Shown: piece after piece, positions 27,096 through 64,000 of the stretch
How positions within the stretch are numbered: position 1 is the stretch's first letter
Layout of the letters: the number at the start of each line of letters is the position of its first letter
Source: Dysidea avara
Lineage: Eukaryota > Porifera > Demospongiae > Dictyoceratida > Dysideidae
Direction of reading: 5' to 3'
NCBI RefSeq assembly: GCF_963678975.1
Contig: NC_089272.1
Span: 47,202,032 to 47,266,031, forward strand
DNA length: 64,000 nucleotides
Made by a program: the position numbers and the translations under genes
Notes under the pieces: model-generated
Database searches by the model: none
What the model saw: only the letters and a program-made list of their open reading frames with translations
What the model was told of the DNA's origin: nothing

Positions 27096-28561
27096 GAAGT
27101 CTCATTATCGGTCTGCACTGTACATCAGAAATCCTGACCTGCAAGCACTTTGTTGCACGGGTCTAAATGTTCTCTCAGGTTACAGGCTACCCTTCCGAAG
27201 TCTGTGGTCTCATAATCTTCTAACAAATTCCATTCACACCTTCTCAAATGACCTGCCATTTATATTAACTTTTCCTTTTTTGTCCAGCCATTCCATCATG
27301 CAGTTAAATTAAGCCCTAGTAGCCAAGCAACTAACCTCACTTTCAAATCAACCAAGGTTTAGTGGTTTGCTTTTTCTGGCTGTTGTTTTCTCCAAACTCA
27401 ATGTATAAGTGATCTGGGACCTTGATGGAGCTCTGACCAACCTGAGGTTGGCTGTACAGCTCCATGTTGTTGAATCAAGACCTGTGCTGTAAATTTCCTT
27501 TCATTTTAGCCAATGAACCTTGAATCCAATAACTGGCCCTACGAATTTCTCTTTCATTTTGAAAACAACCCTTCATGCTTGTAAATTAAATAGACAAGAA
27601 GATCAATTTTCCCAGACACAGTCACATATAGCCAAATTCCTGGGATATATACCAAGAATAGCAAATCCCTTCAAATTAAAGGGGGTGTGCAACAAGGTCA
27701 CAATTGCATTCAGCTAGTCACTTTCTATCTTGATCTTGAGTCTTTTTTTTTCATTGTTCACCTAACCCAGTGATTTATAAAGTGTAGCCATGTTGTAATA
27801 ATGTCTTTGCTTTGTGGATTTATGTGTGAATAGGTTAATGTATTTACACAAGGAAATACCCTTGCTATTATCGTAGGCTTTAAGCCTCCTCACAGGTCCC
27901 TAGTGGGATAGCATTCACAGAATAAAACCATTTACTGGCGAGAAGTCAATGCTTAAGTACAAGTTGAATGCAGAGAAGATCTCGGGTCCTGGTTGTTGTG
28001 GCTCCTCTGGCGCATGTCTAGCCTGCATGTTGAGGGGGATCAAGTCACCACTGGGTCTGGGATTTTTTTTCTGCATTCTTCATGCTTCATGCAGCTACAT
28101 GTTTCTGACTCCCTGTATTCTCACAGGATTTATGCCTCCTCACAGGTCCCTAGTGGGATAGCATTCACAGAATTATCACCAGAAGACATTACAAAACTGA
28201 TGAATTCAATAGAAAATGAAAATCAAATGATACACAATTACCTGTGTACTTATACGGTATACTGTTGTTCTTGCGTTAGTTTTAGCACACCAGTTTCTCA
28301 GTAGTGAAATATTTCTTGAGCTAGCTTGTGATACTGTCAGCAATCTCATTCATCAGATGGTATGGGTAGTTTCATATTATGTGATGTAATTTTATTGAAT
28401 ACTTCAATATACCTGGTGTGAATCACTAGGTAAATGTTGTGGCTTGAACAAAGCTATATTTCAGAAAGGAGCCCTTCATCATACATCCATGGTAATTACA
28501 GTGACTAATTTAAAATGTTGTGCTATTTGAAGGGAGACATGTCAAACAGAGACCAGTAGTG

Positions 28562-28765
28562 TTAATAGCTACTTAATATAGAATAGCATTGTTGAAATTT
28601 GACATGAAATGTGGTCTACATACGTAAATGCCACAGTTTACTGCTATGCCAGCCCATAGATGCCACATTTAGATACAGTAGTAACCAGTAATTCCACTGA
28701 ATATTATTATGCTTACTGTGTGTTCTTTTAAACTGCACTGCTTTCATTTTGTATTCCCAATTAGC
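28562..28765. mobile_element. 204-bp insertion flanked by TTAATA repeats
   Basis: Compared with unit 1 (GTGTTAATACCTACC near 25320), unit 2 has about 204 extra bases between two TTAATA copies. A TTAA-type target would fit piggyBac or Kolobok MITEs. The terminal inverted repeats are poor, so the class is open. Confidence 0.55.
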
Positions 28766-28915
28766 TTAATACCTACCAAGTCATACAGCGTGTTTTATAT
28801 TCTGAGGTGTGAAACTTCTACTTTGTAACTCTTGTGACCACATTGCTTAAGTTGCTTCCTACTACTGTACTGTGAATATATACAATGATACACTAACAGT
28901 ATTTGTGTGTGTGTA

Positions 28916-29034
<119 letters not shown>

Positions 29035-29102
29035 ATATGCTCATGCATGCATACATTTAGCTACAGTATGTGTATGATACAGTACATCCTTGAAATCACC
29101 GA

Positions 29103-29469
29103 TGGTTTCAAGATAACTTAATTTAAGAATGATTTAATAATCTTGTGGCATATAAAATACAGCATTCAGTTACCAACAATAAACAGTTCAGTCTCTCTTC
29201 TTCTTCAGCTAGTGTCAACAAAATCTTCTTGTAGAATTAAGCTATCAATAAAACTTCCTGTAGAGTTCAGCAGCAACCTTTACCAAGTCTTTTAGGAGAG
29301 TGTTATAGTATTGCCCTATTTGCTATGACAAAAGGTAACCTTCAAAAAGGGCAGCACTGGAAAATAAATCTGAATAACAAACAGTGACTTATAAAATAAT
29401 AAACACTGACTTTAAGAAACAATAAACAGTAACTTGTCATTTGTAACAGTAAACTAAACCTTTTCTCCA
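29103..29469. mobile_element. Probable solo LTR, 367 bp
   Basis: It begins TGGTTTCAAG and ends TTTTCTCCA (the TG..CA rule). Perfect 5-bp direct repeats ACCGA lie at 29098-29102 and 29470-29474. The empty site is present in unit 1 (ATCACCGAATTTCTG near 25567). It contains CCTGTAGAGTTCAGC, related to the 31-32 bp minisatellite at 1203-1760. Confidence 0.75.
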
Positions 29470-29796
29470 ACCGAATCTCTGTACATTAATACGTAAAATA
29501 TGTGCGGTTCTGCTGTGTGTTGTACAATAGATACTACATCATGTTTTTTTGCCTCTATTTAATAAAATTCTAATTTAAGTCTGTATGGTTGATTTCTTGT
29601 TCAAAGATCCTAAAAATCTATCACGCCATTTGCCATTGTATGTGAGATGCACTCAGTCTTGAGTCTTGATTAGATGTACCAACCAGTTTCAAGTCAGGGT
29701 GTGAGTAATACTGTGCCAACAGAAGCAATAGCTGGATTAACTGCATGTGGTTTTATGTACCAATTCAACTATTATAACAAGCCAATTGCACTTCAA

Positions 29797-30720
29797 ATTG
29801 GGGTGTCAAGCACACTGTGCACCATTGACACCCTTTCAGCCTTCTAAAACTCTTTGGGGTGTCAGCCTTTCTGACACCCCAGAGGGTGTCACCCACACCA
29901 AAAACTTAAAATATTTGTTGAAGGGTGTCATGTGGGTGTTATGTGACCCTGTTGGGGTACTAGTGACACTCATAATTCCCTATATACTAACTTAAAGCTT
30001 CCAATTGGGTGAAACCGCTATCTTCCATCAACCTCTCTTGATTATTACTGATTTATTTAGGAAGTACACGTGATTTGTTAACTACAGCAATTCAACGCAT
30101 TACAAATACACTTACTTGCTTTTCTTTCTACACTTCATACAAATTGTAGTTTGTAAAATTTAATTCCTAAAAAAACTTTTAATTGTGGGATTTTAGAACA
30201 TCAATTTTAGTTTCTGTAATTTGGCTTTTATGTGGACAATTCTATCATACAACTCTGCACCACAAAATTGTCAGTGAAACCAGCAATTAAAAGAAACTAT
30301 GGAAACATAGGTTATAATACACTGAAAAAAATTAGGTTGATGGATAAAGGAAGAGAGTTAGTCACTATGGGGTGTCATAGGACTATTAAGGGTGTTACAG
30401 CAACCCTTACACCTCATCAATAAACCATGACATATACCCAAAGGAGTGCCACTTAAGTACACTCTTAAGTGTTACCACAACACGTCAATGCCACCCTTGG
30501 ATGTTACTATGACACACTAAATCACCCCAAGGTGTCATGGGGTGTAGTGTGAGCACTCATAGGGTGTTATAAAAATACCCAGCGCGCTCTATGTGGTAGC
30601 ACTAGAGTGCTACTGTGGTACCCCTGCATTGCACTTTACAGTGTCACCACATTTACAGTGTGGTCATATTGTAGCAGTTATACATAAAGGTGTTGTAAAC
30701 ACTGTCATGTATCAGTACAA
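29797..30720. mobile_element. Element rich in subterminal GGGTGTCA/TGACACCC words
   Basis: More than a dozen copies of (G)GGTGTCA, GGTGTTA and their complements are concentrated at 29797-29970 and 30365-30660, with an AT-rich centre. Such paired clusters resemble transposase-binding subterminal repeats of a non-autonomous DNA transposon. Exact ends and target duplication were not resolved. Confidence 0.5.
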
Positions 30721-30836
30721 TCAAATATGAATCATTATGGAAATATGCAATGTGAATATATATAAGGAACTTCTTTTATTGGTTATACAAAACTACAGCT
30801 CAGATAGTGTATACAGTGTTTTTACATAGGTGACTT

Positions 30837-33207
30837 CAGTGCTCGAATTGAGAGTATACGGGGGTATACCTTGATAACAATTTTGTAAATTTGTATACCT
30901 TGATAGCCTAGCTAAGTATAAGGTACAGGAGCTACATTGTAGCTATAGTACCCCTCAGCAAAGAACATCGATGAAACATTAGTTACTACATAGTAATACA
31001 TATTCTTACTTGGTGTAACGTGATTCTCGAGCCCCAAGGAAGCTAATCCCACAATCCTCAAAAATTCCTTTCGTGAGGTATGCATTAATTAGAATTAAAC
31101 AATGCTAGTTCATTTTGCATGCAATGTACATTAGCCAGAATCTACCCCCTCTACTGTAGACTGCATGTGTCTACCAAGGAAGTAATTGGTGATAAATCAG
31201 CTGATGATGATGAAAGGCAGCAAATTAAAGCAGTGAAGAAGAAGAGTCATATAAGGCCACACCAAGTCAAACCTTAGTTTCTGGTCACCCGCCCGCATGG
31301 AAAACTGGAACCCCAGTTTATGAGGACTATTATTAATATTACAGGCGCTTAAGTGTACGTGACCAAGGACAGTGATTTTTAAACACTGCATGCAAAAGAT
31401 CGAGATACTCTAATAGAGCAGTCACACTACCCTTAACATTAATACTAGAATAGACAGATACTACTATAACGTTTTTGACTTGTCCTTGATTAGCTATATA
31501 GCTATTAGTAAATGCTTCTGTTGCCAGTAAGTAACTTCAGTACAGTATGTATGTAGCATTGATCACTAGCCTAATGATCAGATATACCATAGCTTAAACT
31601 TTCCTAACAATTCAGATGTGGTCCTCTAATGATTAATCTAGTAACTCTTCTAGTGGATCTAAACTTGGACTTCCTTATTACTGATCACTGATATACTGAC
31701 TAGAAATCCGGTAACATTTGGTGAGCTCAAACTTCAACTTTTCCATGATTAAATAATTGCAAGTATGGTCCTAAATTAACAAGTGCATGGCATCCCTTAG
31801 TTAAAACATTAACTTAGCTTTCCCACATGATCACTGAAAAACACTAGCCTGGAGCACTCAACAACTCAACTCAAAACTTTGACAGCTACTTTACTGAAGG
31901 TTTACTGTATAGAAGGCTGGAAACACATGCATATATAGTTGACTAAGACTTCACATTTGAAAGAGTTTCTGATGTGTTAATATAGTTTTGGATTATTATT
32001 AGCTAGCTAATAAATAATAATTTCCTGACATAGCTAATGAAACATTTCATTTGTAAAGCAAAAGTAGCTACATGAGCAGACCTTTCCTTAGTGTTAGCTA
32101 CACATTGTTGTGCTCAGCAGTGTAGCTAGCCATCAACAATTTTCCTGGTGCACTTTGCAGAAGCATAATTAACTACTTATGCTATAAGAATGTTGGTTAA
32201 GCTTGGTTGTAAACTCAATATGAAATGGGTAAATTGAGCAAAATTAATAACATAACAGTATTGCTTGTGTATATGTAAGAGTCTATGATAGTCCTGAAGT
32301 CCTGATCATCCGCCCGCCCGCATCCTTTTGTTGGCTAGGGAGTGACCAGAAACTAAGGTATGACTTGGAGTGGCCTAATGATGGTAGTGTATATACAGAG
32401 CAAGTACCAACTAACAGTGACACATTTACCTAGTTGGAACCGGAAATGTGGCTGGATAAAAAACGTTCGGATCCCACCTTGGCTTATTTGTCTGAATCAT
32501 AAATTGGGTTACCATCTTTAGGTATAATAGATGCTGCAAAGAGTATTCATCTTTCTTGTGAATGGCTGTCAAAATTACCACCAATATCATTCTCAAAAAG
32601 TAAATTTTTCAAAATTTCCTTATAGACTTTATTATAGTATTCATGCTTCTTGCATTGAACATTTATTCAAAATCGCTACCAAATTCAATCTCAAAAAGTT
32701 GATTTTTTTTTGAGGAAATCTTATACTATATAGCTACTAACTAATTCTAGATCTGTTATGTAGCTCAGTATATAGCTACTATTAGCATTCATAATTCTTC
32801 CAGTGTTGAACCAGCAAATTTCAGTCAAGATTGCCACCAAATAAAATATTATCGTAATCTCAGAATGTTAATTTTCAAAATTTCTATGGGGAGCAGCCTA
32901 GGTCTTAACACTATAGCTATAATTTGGCTTTTTAGCTCAGTAGCTATAGTATTAGCATTCATACTTCCAGTGTTGAACTATCAACAAATTTCAGTCAATA
33001 TTGCCACCAAAGTCAATCTCAGAATGTTAAATTTTCAAAATTTCCTGGGGGAGCATGCCCCCAGGCCCCTAGAAAGCTCATGCTTCGTATTTCGCAGAGT
33101 GTGCTTTGCACACTGTGTCCAGTACCTGTGTGCCGCCCCTTCCCTTAGCAAAATCTTGGATCTACCCTTGTAGTATACCCTTATATAAATTTACAATTCG
33201 AGCACTG
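30837..33207. mobile_element. hAT-type element, 2371 bp, non-autonomous
   Basis: The ends are CAGTGCTCGAATTG and CAATTCGAGCACTG, with perfect 8-bp flanks GGTGACTT at 30829-30836 and 33208-33215. The right half (32530-33080) contains about four diverged copies of a ~170-bp unit (GTGTTGAACYATCAACAAAT; TTGCCACCAAA; AATTTTCAAAATTTCC). No transposase ORF was found. It hosts the Harbinger-like element at 31255-32375. Confidence 0.85.
31255..32375. mobile_element. PIF/Harbinger-type element, 1121 bp, nested
   Basis: The inverted ends are GGCCACACCAAGTCAAACC and GACTTGGAGTGGCC, extending through TTAGTTTCTGGTCAC. It is flanked by the trinucleotide TAA on both sides (31252-31254 and 32376-32378). A TWA target and GGCC ends are characteristic of PIF/Harbinger. 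No transposase is seen. It contains a CTCTAATAGAG motif at 31408-31418. Confidence 0.78.
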
Positions 33208-33215
33208 GGTGACTT

Positions 33216-34661
33216 CATTGTAAATAAATACTTGTGTATCTAATGTTTCTATTGCGAGCTTAATGCATTTTGCATACTAGAAACGTAAAGTGGACTCATA
33301 ATCATAAACTGGGCTTGATACAGACTCTGAAAGTAAATTAAACATCTCTTCATAGCTCTTGTTATACTGGAGGCACAATTATCAAGCTACAACTGCTAGT
33401 ACTGATCTGCCTTGTATCACAATTTATTGACAAGCATGTACCAGCAGCTGAACTATACTGTAGCTTTGTAGAGTAGTTGGTATATGGATATTCTCAACAA
33501 TCTGAGTCATAAACAATGTGAACTATGCACCTGTGGAAAGTAATGAGCATACATTGAGGTGGGTGGGCGAGGGGATATAGGTGGCTGCAGGTGGCTATAT
33601 ACATATGGCTACATGTGTTGAGGGAGTATAGGTGACTACATACATAGAATATTTACTTATCCTTCTATTCCAAGTACTGGAGCAATAAAAGAGTTAAAAT
33701 TCTATGGTAGTCTTTGGTACTACTGGTACTACTGGTACACATGTTTTCAGCTGATATTCTAATAAACTAGTACATTCATGATGTATAAGGAAGAACAATG
33801 ATTGGTAGTTACAGCTTGCTTATTATTAGTTATTTTAGGACTCACAAATGAGTACACTGTACTATACTGTAAAATAATATATTCAGTCTGTGGGGAAGAG
33901 GTGAATGGTACACCAGCATAAAACAGCTATAGATAATGCTTGGATTAGTCTTGAGAGTCTGTTTCAAGCTCAGCTCATGTGTCCACTTTGCAAAATACAT
34001 TTGACATCATTACAAGATTTCTCAGGAAAATAACTAAGTTACTAGGAAAATAGGAATATAAAAAATAAATGAATGCTTTATATTAGAATCACTACTGTCT
34101 ACTGTAACACTATTAGAGTATATTAGAGTATGTGTAAAAATCTATAGTATAATAAGTATTTCGATCATACAATGGTTTACTTTTCTCAGTGTTTTTTTTT
34201 TATCTGACTTCTATATATATCACTGTAAGACTCTTCTACAGTTATTATTAATCCATCTATGGAGGATTTTGCAAAGTGTGTGAAAGAAAAAAGTGAAACT
34301 TTGGTTGTTCATATATTAACAATGGCTGGGGAAACTTTACTCAAATTTGGCATATAACTGCATGCCCAACTTCCCTACCTGGTGGGTAACTCCACTGCAA
34401 AAGTTGGTTATCGGTGCAAAGTAGCATGAAGCTATACTGGTGTTAAAATCATATATTTTTTGTTTTTTTCTGTTAGATAAAGAACTGATGTGGCATGTTA
34501 GCTTGTGGGCTGCTCAATTCACTACTGTGTGTCTTGATATAGTGAATCATTCTAACTACAATCACTGATATTTTGTCACATACATTAGTTTGAATTGTGA
34601 GTCTGGATATAGGTGAAACACAGTATGTATACTACACTTGTCATTACTTAGGCCAAACACA
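33216..34661. other. Gene-free stretch upstream of the receptor gene
   Basis: It probably contains the promoter and 5' UTR of the 34662 gene. Degenerate ATTAGAGTA motif halves lie near 34110-34130. No firm promoter call. Confidence 0.35.
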
Positions 34662-59663
<25,002 letters not shown>

Positions 59664-59735
59664 CTATATCTGCAATTTTTGAGTGGGCATGATCAAAAGT
59701 AAAGATATGGTTGATTTTGAGCTTACTATCATTCT

Positions 59736-59741
59736 AATAAA
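59736..59741 (+). terminator. Candidate polyadenylation signal AATAAA of the receptor gene
   Basis: The first AATAAA after the TAG at 59661-59663, about 73 bp downstream of the stop. Position fits a short 3' UTR, though AATAAA is common in AT-rich DNA. Confidence 0.45.
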
Positions 59742-60279
59742 TTGGTATATTTATGTCAAGTGGTTACTGACTGCTCTATTAGAGCATATCAATGACATGT
59801 ATTATCATTGGTTAAGACTTACAGTAATGCATTACATATTATGCTAGCATTATGGATGTTTACATGCTACTTATGCTCAAATTCATGCTGCAGCTGGAAT
59901 TTCTATGGGTCATTTGGTTTCTGTGTAGTTGCACTATGACCATTGCCACACCAAGTGTGCACAGGCGGCATGACAGTCTACCCTTGCTATTATCTGTTCC
60001 TTTCCTTTTAGTGACAAGTAACTAGGCAGTGAAGAAGACACGGGGGTGGTGGAGCAGGCCAAAGAGTGAGGGGGCCAGACCAGCTGTAAGCTGAAGACCA
60101 AAAAAAAGGTAACAATAACTTCCCTCCACCGACTGTATCTCCTTATTTATAACTGCATACGTAGGTCATAGCTAGAATTGACTGTTCTATTGGAGTATCT
60201 TGATCTTTTCTTGCAAACGTTGTTCCATAAAAGTGCCCACCCCTCCCCCGTCTCCACTGCCAATGAGAAGAGATAGTGT
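59742..60279. other. Gene-free stretch
   Basis: It holds two motif copies (near 59770 and 60180) and a GACCAAAAAAAAGG tract, probably remains of hAT-like MITEs. No gene. Confidence 0.4.
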
Positions 60280-60560
60280 GTGTACATGAGGCAACATAGC
60301 CATATGACTAGAGTATCAGCCTGGTAATTGAAAAGTTCCGGGTTTGATGCTCAGTTGTGCCCAGTTGCTTCCTTGAGCAAACAAAATCAGTCTATAGGTA
60401 TCTGGTATCTGGTGTTAACTGTGGAAGCAAATGCCCTACTGTCTAGCAGTGTTGAGTCATTGTGGAACTTCAGGTTCCACAGCATTGCTACGTGATATGT
60501 AGACAATCAGCCTGCTGCAGGTTACTGTAGTCCTGCTACAGAAGGATTATGCCTACACAA
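60280..60560 (+). mobile_element. tRNA-derived SINE
   Basis: An A-box-like TAGCCATATGAC (60297-60308) and a B-box-like GGGTTTGATGC (60340-60350) have tRNA-like spacing. A downstream tRNA-unrelated tail follows, including TTGCTTCCTTGAGCAA. No intact tRNA fold. Confidence 0.6.
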
Positions 60561-61230
60561 AACTCAAGTGCCTGAGTGGTGCACAAACATCCCAGTGTGG
60601 CTTTGCTTTGTGTGTAACTGTGTGTGTACCATATGTTTGCTATGCTATTTCTAAATTAGCTTGTATACACAGCAAATTGCTATGAAATCTGATACAGCTA
60701 CATGCCCACATGTACATCTATGGATTTGTTTTCATACATGACCGTAGTAATTAACATGTTATCCTTATCAACATGTAGACACACTAGTAACATGATATGT
60801 TTCTATGTTCATATACTGCATGGTGTACAGCTACTGTAGTAAGTTGTGTCATGTAGAGTGAATAGAGTGGTTTTTTAATCTGGCTGTCAACAGAGTTAGC
60901 TCAGCTTGAAATGGAAAATCCTATTGGATAAGGATTTGAATAAGCTTTACTAGCCATCATAAAAATTATATATTTCATGCGGTATGTACAAATGGACATT
61001 GTACAGCTACAAAATCTCACTACACAAATCCATCACAATTTGAAACCTCACAAATAGTCCACAGACTCCACACAGATCTGGTATTACCACCGGTGCTCTA
61101 TACAAGCGCTCATTCACACTGTTCAACTCCCTTGTTTAGTAGTTTCCCAGGTGGTGTAGTAAACAGTATTATTAAAACTTTGATTCCTTAGTAGTGTCTA
61201 CAATTTCAATAACCTTTTGCTGTAACTGTT
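60561..61230. other. Gene-free stretch
   Basis: No supported feature. Confidence 0.35.
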
Positions 61231-61238
61231 GTTTTATA

Positions 61239-61640
61239 TCACAGGCATGCCATGGGTATCACTGAATTTGCTACCTGTCTTGTGGAGATTTGTAACTCGG
61301 AATGCAATGATTTGACAATGGCTTCTTTCTTACCAAACCTGTCTTGTAGGAGTCTAATAACCAATGGATAATTCTCTGGTATTCCTGTTACTGCAGATAA
61401 TTCTGAGCCTCTTAATATACTCTTCGGGTAACTGAACTTCATGGATACGTACATCTGGTAGATTGGTCTGTTCACGTATTGATAAAAAGTCCCAGAACTC
61501 TTGCCAGTGTTGAATATTTCCATTGAATGTGGGCAATTGGAGTTTTGGTAGATTACTTTAAAAACTAGCTGTCGCATGATGCACTCTACTGATCCTTGGC
61601 TTTGTCCCTGTCTGTACATAATTGATTGTTGGGGTGCATG
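61239..61640 (-). pseudogene. BEL/Pao retrotransposon gag fragment (DUF1759-like)
   Basis: Two minus-strand frames complement each other. One gives PTFNGNIQHWQEFWDFLSIR. The other gives SYPKSILRGSELSAVTGIPE and YPLVIRLLQDRFGKKEAIV. This order (FxGxxxxWxxFWD, then KxxYLxxxLxGxA, then LxxRFGxxxxI) is the conserved core of the Pao-type gag DUF1759 region. At least one frameshift separates them. No protease or RT was found nearby. Confidence 0.78.
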
Positions 61641-61729
61641 CTCAGCATGCCTTGCACTGTTCTTTGTTTTAATGTGGTATGTGTGGGTTCAGTAGTCACA
61701 ATTATGTTATAAAAAGGTAAACTAACAAG

Positions 61730-61985
61730 TTGAAGGAATTTTAAGTTGGATAGGGATCAAAGAAAAAGCAGTGAAATAAGGGGGGTTGCCTATATCTGCA
61801 GATATATAGTACTAGTGTCTAGTACGTGGACATTAAATCCATATAATGTATACTTCAGCAACGTACACTAGTATATCTACAGGCATAGCCTCATTTGTTT
61901 CACCACATTTTAGCTATTACTTGTTTCACAACTTTTTCTTTGATCCCTAATCCAACTAAAAATTCCTAGTTTTTCCTTCTGCTTG
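61730..61985. repeat. Hairpin end of repeat family R1, copy E
   Basis: The left arm runs AAGGAATTTTAAGTTGGATA GGGATC, and the right arm GATCCCTAATCCAAC with AAAATTCCTAG following. The loop carries ACTAGTATATCTACAGGCAT. It is preceded by the GTGGGTTCAGTAGTCACAAT block also found beside copies A, B and D. Confidence 0.7.
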
Positions 61986-62151
61986 TAGTATATAGGTTTT
62001 TATCTGCAAACTAAACAATTTCATACAATGTACAGAGATATACAATTGTGTGTAGCCTAGTGTGTATATATAAGAAAAGAAATGCGTAATACATGGCCTA
62101 AGAGTTTGCAGATACATTGTCCAATTTCAGTCCATTGCAGTCCAGATTTGT

Positions 62152-64000
62152 TTACTGCTTGATGAATTTCTTGAGGTTGTCTGGAGCATCAAGGATGCTG
62201 GACACCACATAATCCAGTATGTCACCCTCAATCAAGCCCTCTCCTTGATGTCCATAATTCTCAGCCTTCCAACACAACTTCCCAGTCATAACAGAGTCCC
62301 TAGTAACTGGTACAGGATCTCTACCACCTGAATACACCAACATCTGTTTCACAGTGTCAATACTGATACCTTTCTTCATGAATTGACCTGTAACAGTGTT
62401 TAAATTTTATTTGAATTTGAAAATACACGTAATGGCATTGATAAATTAATGTCAAGAGAAGGAGACAGTTTAATAAATATAAGAGAGGCCAGGTCATCCA
62501 TAACTGTACACTTAAAGAGGTTAAGATAGCAGTGAGACTTTGGCCTTACTGTGTGCTGTAGTCTTGGAAAAATGATAGTATCATAAACACTGATCATGCA
62601 ATCAGTCTTAAATCAGCCAAAAAATATTTGTAGCAGATTTTAGTATATACAAAGGTGACAATTTTATGTTAAAAATACTAAAGAAAGGACTAAGTTTACA
62701 CTTACAAGTGCACAGACCCATTCTAAACCTAAAATACATAGATTATACATCACTGATCACTGTACTGATTCACTGAACTCACATAAGCTATATACCTTGA
62801 TCTACTTAAAATTGCAATTGAAGCCAATACATTTCTCAAAATTTTCATTTGATAATGAAGTGATGCACTTCTACAGTAAAACAAATTAATATGGCACAAC
62901 TACATTCATACTTAGTTAAGTACTGTAGCTTCAAATTAAGTTTTTTAGTTTCCATAAAAAGAATTGACTACTGAACTGTAATGTATTATACACTTTATAT
63001 CCCAGTGAAGCCATACTTCAAATGATTTACTGGAGCTTTATGGTAGCTAGCTATTACCTGGGAAATTACTACCATACAGCCCAGTAAGGTACAACTTATT
63101 TATACCTACCAATGATACTGAGTAAACTATAGAGGTGTGCGATTATCTAGATATATCCGATTATCGAGATATTGTAAAACTTCTCGAGATAAGGATGACA
63201 GGTTTAAGTATCTAGATAATAGTAAACTTCCGTAAATTACTTGTATACCAAAGAATATCTGATGGTGTACACACCTCTTGGAGGCTCCAACTCTCCTACC
63301 ACTTGGAAACATTGTTATAACTAACATTTTTCACTTTTTTGTGCTCTTCAAATTGCAATTTGCTCACTCTATGACTGTTAAATGCAACAAATAATTGTTT
63401 CAATTATCAAGATATGTTAGATAACCGAGATAAGTTTTAAAAAAATATCAAAATATGTCTAAATTTGTCATCGCACACCTCTAGTAAACTATATAACAAT
63501 ACAGGTTTGGCATACTCATCATTTGAGTATATAGGTATAAATAAGCTGAAGCTACAATCACATTTGACAATAAGGAAGTGTTAACCAAATGAGCAACATA
63601 ATGAAGCCATATAAGCCGTATATACAGCTGTAGAGCTGCATTAAAGCACCCACAAATCTTTCACTTGGATTTAAGATAGCTATATTACGGCTGGTGTAGA
63701 ATATCTTTGTTATTCACACTTGTCTTCACCTCGGATTTATGTCAATACGTAATTGAGATATTCTACACCTGCTGTAATAAAACTATAACGTGTGGTACAA
63801 ACATACCCATTAGTCCATGTGAGTCATGAAGCTCATCATAATCCATACTCCAGTCTACATTAAGATGATTTTTGTAGAACGTCACATCAAATTTAGCACG
63901 TGGTTTAGTGTATATTACATGTATAGTAGGATGTCCTTCCTGCTTGTTCATTGTTTGGGTAAATTTGACTGTGCCATTTTCAGTGAATGTTATTTGCTTA
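62152..64000 (-). CDS. Inter-alpha-trypsin inhibitor heavy chain-like protein, last two exons
   Basis: The penultimate exon runs from the right edge to 63807 and ends at a GTATGT donor in phase 1. The final exon is 62387-62152, with acceptor TTACAG and a TAA stop. Joined, the residues read HDSHGLMG then QFMKKGIS, followed by GRDPVPVTRDSV and GKLCWKAENYG with GLIEGDILDYVV. The HGLxGQF turn followed by a (L/D)CW segment and a (L/I)xGxxxDYV end is the pattern I know from the ITI heavy chain C-terminal domain (PF06668). Known heavy chains are secreted, and this domain is next to or includes the region processed during hyaluronan transfer. The N-terminal VIT and VWA domains would lie beyond the right edge. 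The intron (62388-63806) holds a hAT MITE. Confidence 0.7.
63130..63483. mobile_element. hAT-type MITE, 354 bp
   Basis: The ends are TAGAGGTGTGCGAT and ATCGCACACCTCTA. Perfect 8-bp flanks GTAAACTA occur at 63122-63129 and 63484-63491. Subterminal ATCTAGATA/TATCGAGATA-like words repeat near the left end. Confidence 0.9.

Noticed and set aside
60290..60360. Functional tRNA gene
   Set aside because: A- and B-box-like elements are present but acceptor and anticodon stems do not pair; better read as a SINE head. Same for 17715-17830 and 35105-35150.

Overview
The window looks like a piece of an animal nuclear genome, AT-rich and packed with repeats. The split genes use GT-AG introns and encode metazoan extracellular families: an Ig/FN3 receptor, an inter-alpha-trypsin-inhibitor heavy chain C-terminus and a leishmanolysin-type M8 metallopeptidase. 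Together with the dense hAT, Mutator, Harbinger and mariner type elements, this suggests an early-branching marine invertebrate. A demosponge is my best guess, but nothing in the sequence proves the phylum. No bacterial operons, CRISPR arrays, rRNA genes or functional tRNA genes were seen.

Layout. 1-0.55 kb: one exon of an M8 metallopeptidase gene on the minus strand. 1.2-11.5 kb: minisatellites, palindromes, a decayed LINE reverse transcriptase and a Mutator-like MITE with a perfect 9-bp target duplication. 11.5-14.3 kb: a transposon copy carrying about 391 perfect CCTG units. 14.7-20 kb: retroelement debris, a SINE and two nested DNA-transposon families. 21.4-22.3 kb: a two-exon minus-strand gene for a small secreted cysteine-containing protein. 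22.7-29.8 kb: an old tandem duplication carrying Gypsy remnants. Later insertions are visible because the other copy keeps the empty site. 29.8-33.2 kb: subterminal-repeat DNA and a 2.4-kb hAT element with a Harbinger element inside it.

34.66-59.66 kb: the main gene, 13 exons on the plus strand, with every intron phase consistent across 1929 coding bases (642 residues). It encodes a signal peptide, an Ig-like domain, two FN3 domains, a four-cysteine extracellular exon, one transmembrane helix, a cysteine-rich juxtamembrane patch and a tail with four tyrosines in YxxV/YxxM-like contexts. This is a receptor-like layout. A 344-bp transposon sits five bases inside exon 3. The old splice acceptor is displaced, and the transposon offers a new acceptor that keeps the frame and adds 24 residues.

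60.3-62 kb: a SINE, a BEL/Pao gag fragment and a hairpin element. 62.15-64 kb: the last two exons of an ITIH-like gene on the minus strand.

The most unusual non-genic signal is a dispersed near-palindrome, CTCTAWTAGAG in the context TGACTGCTCTATTAGAGTA. It occurs about 20 times, inside unrelated transposon families as well as outside them. All family calls were made by eye; no database search was possible.
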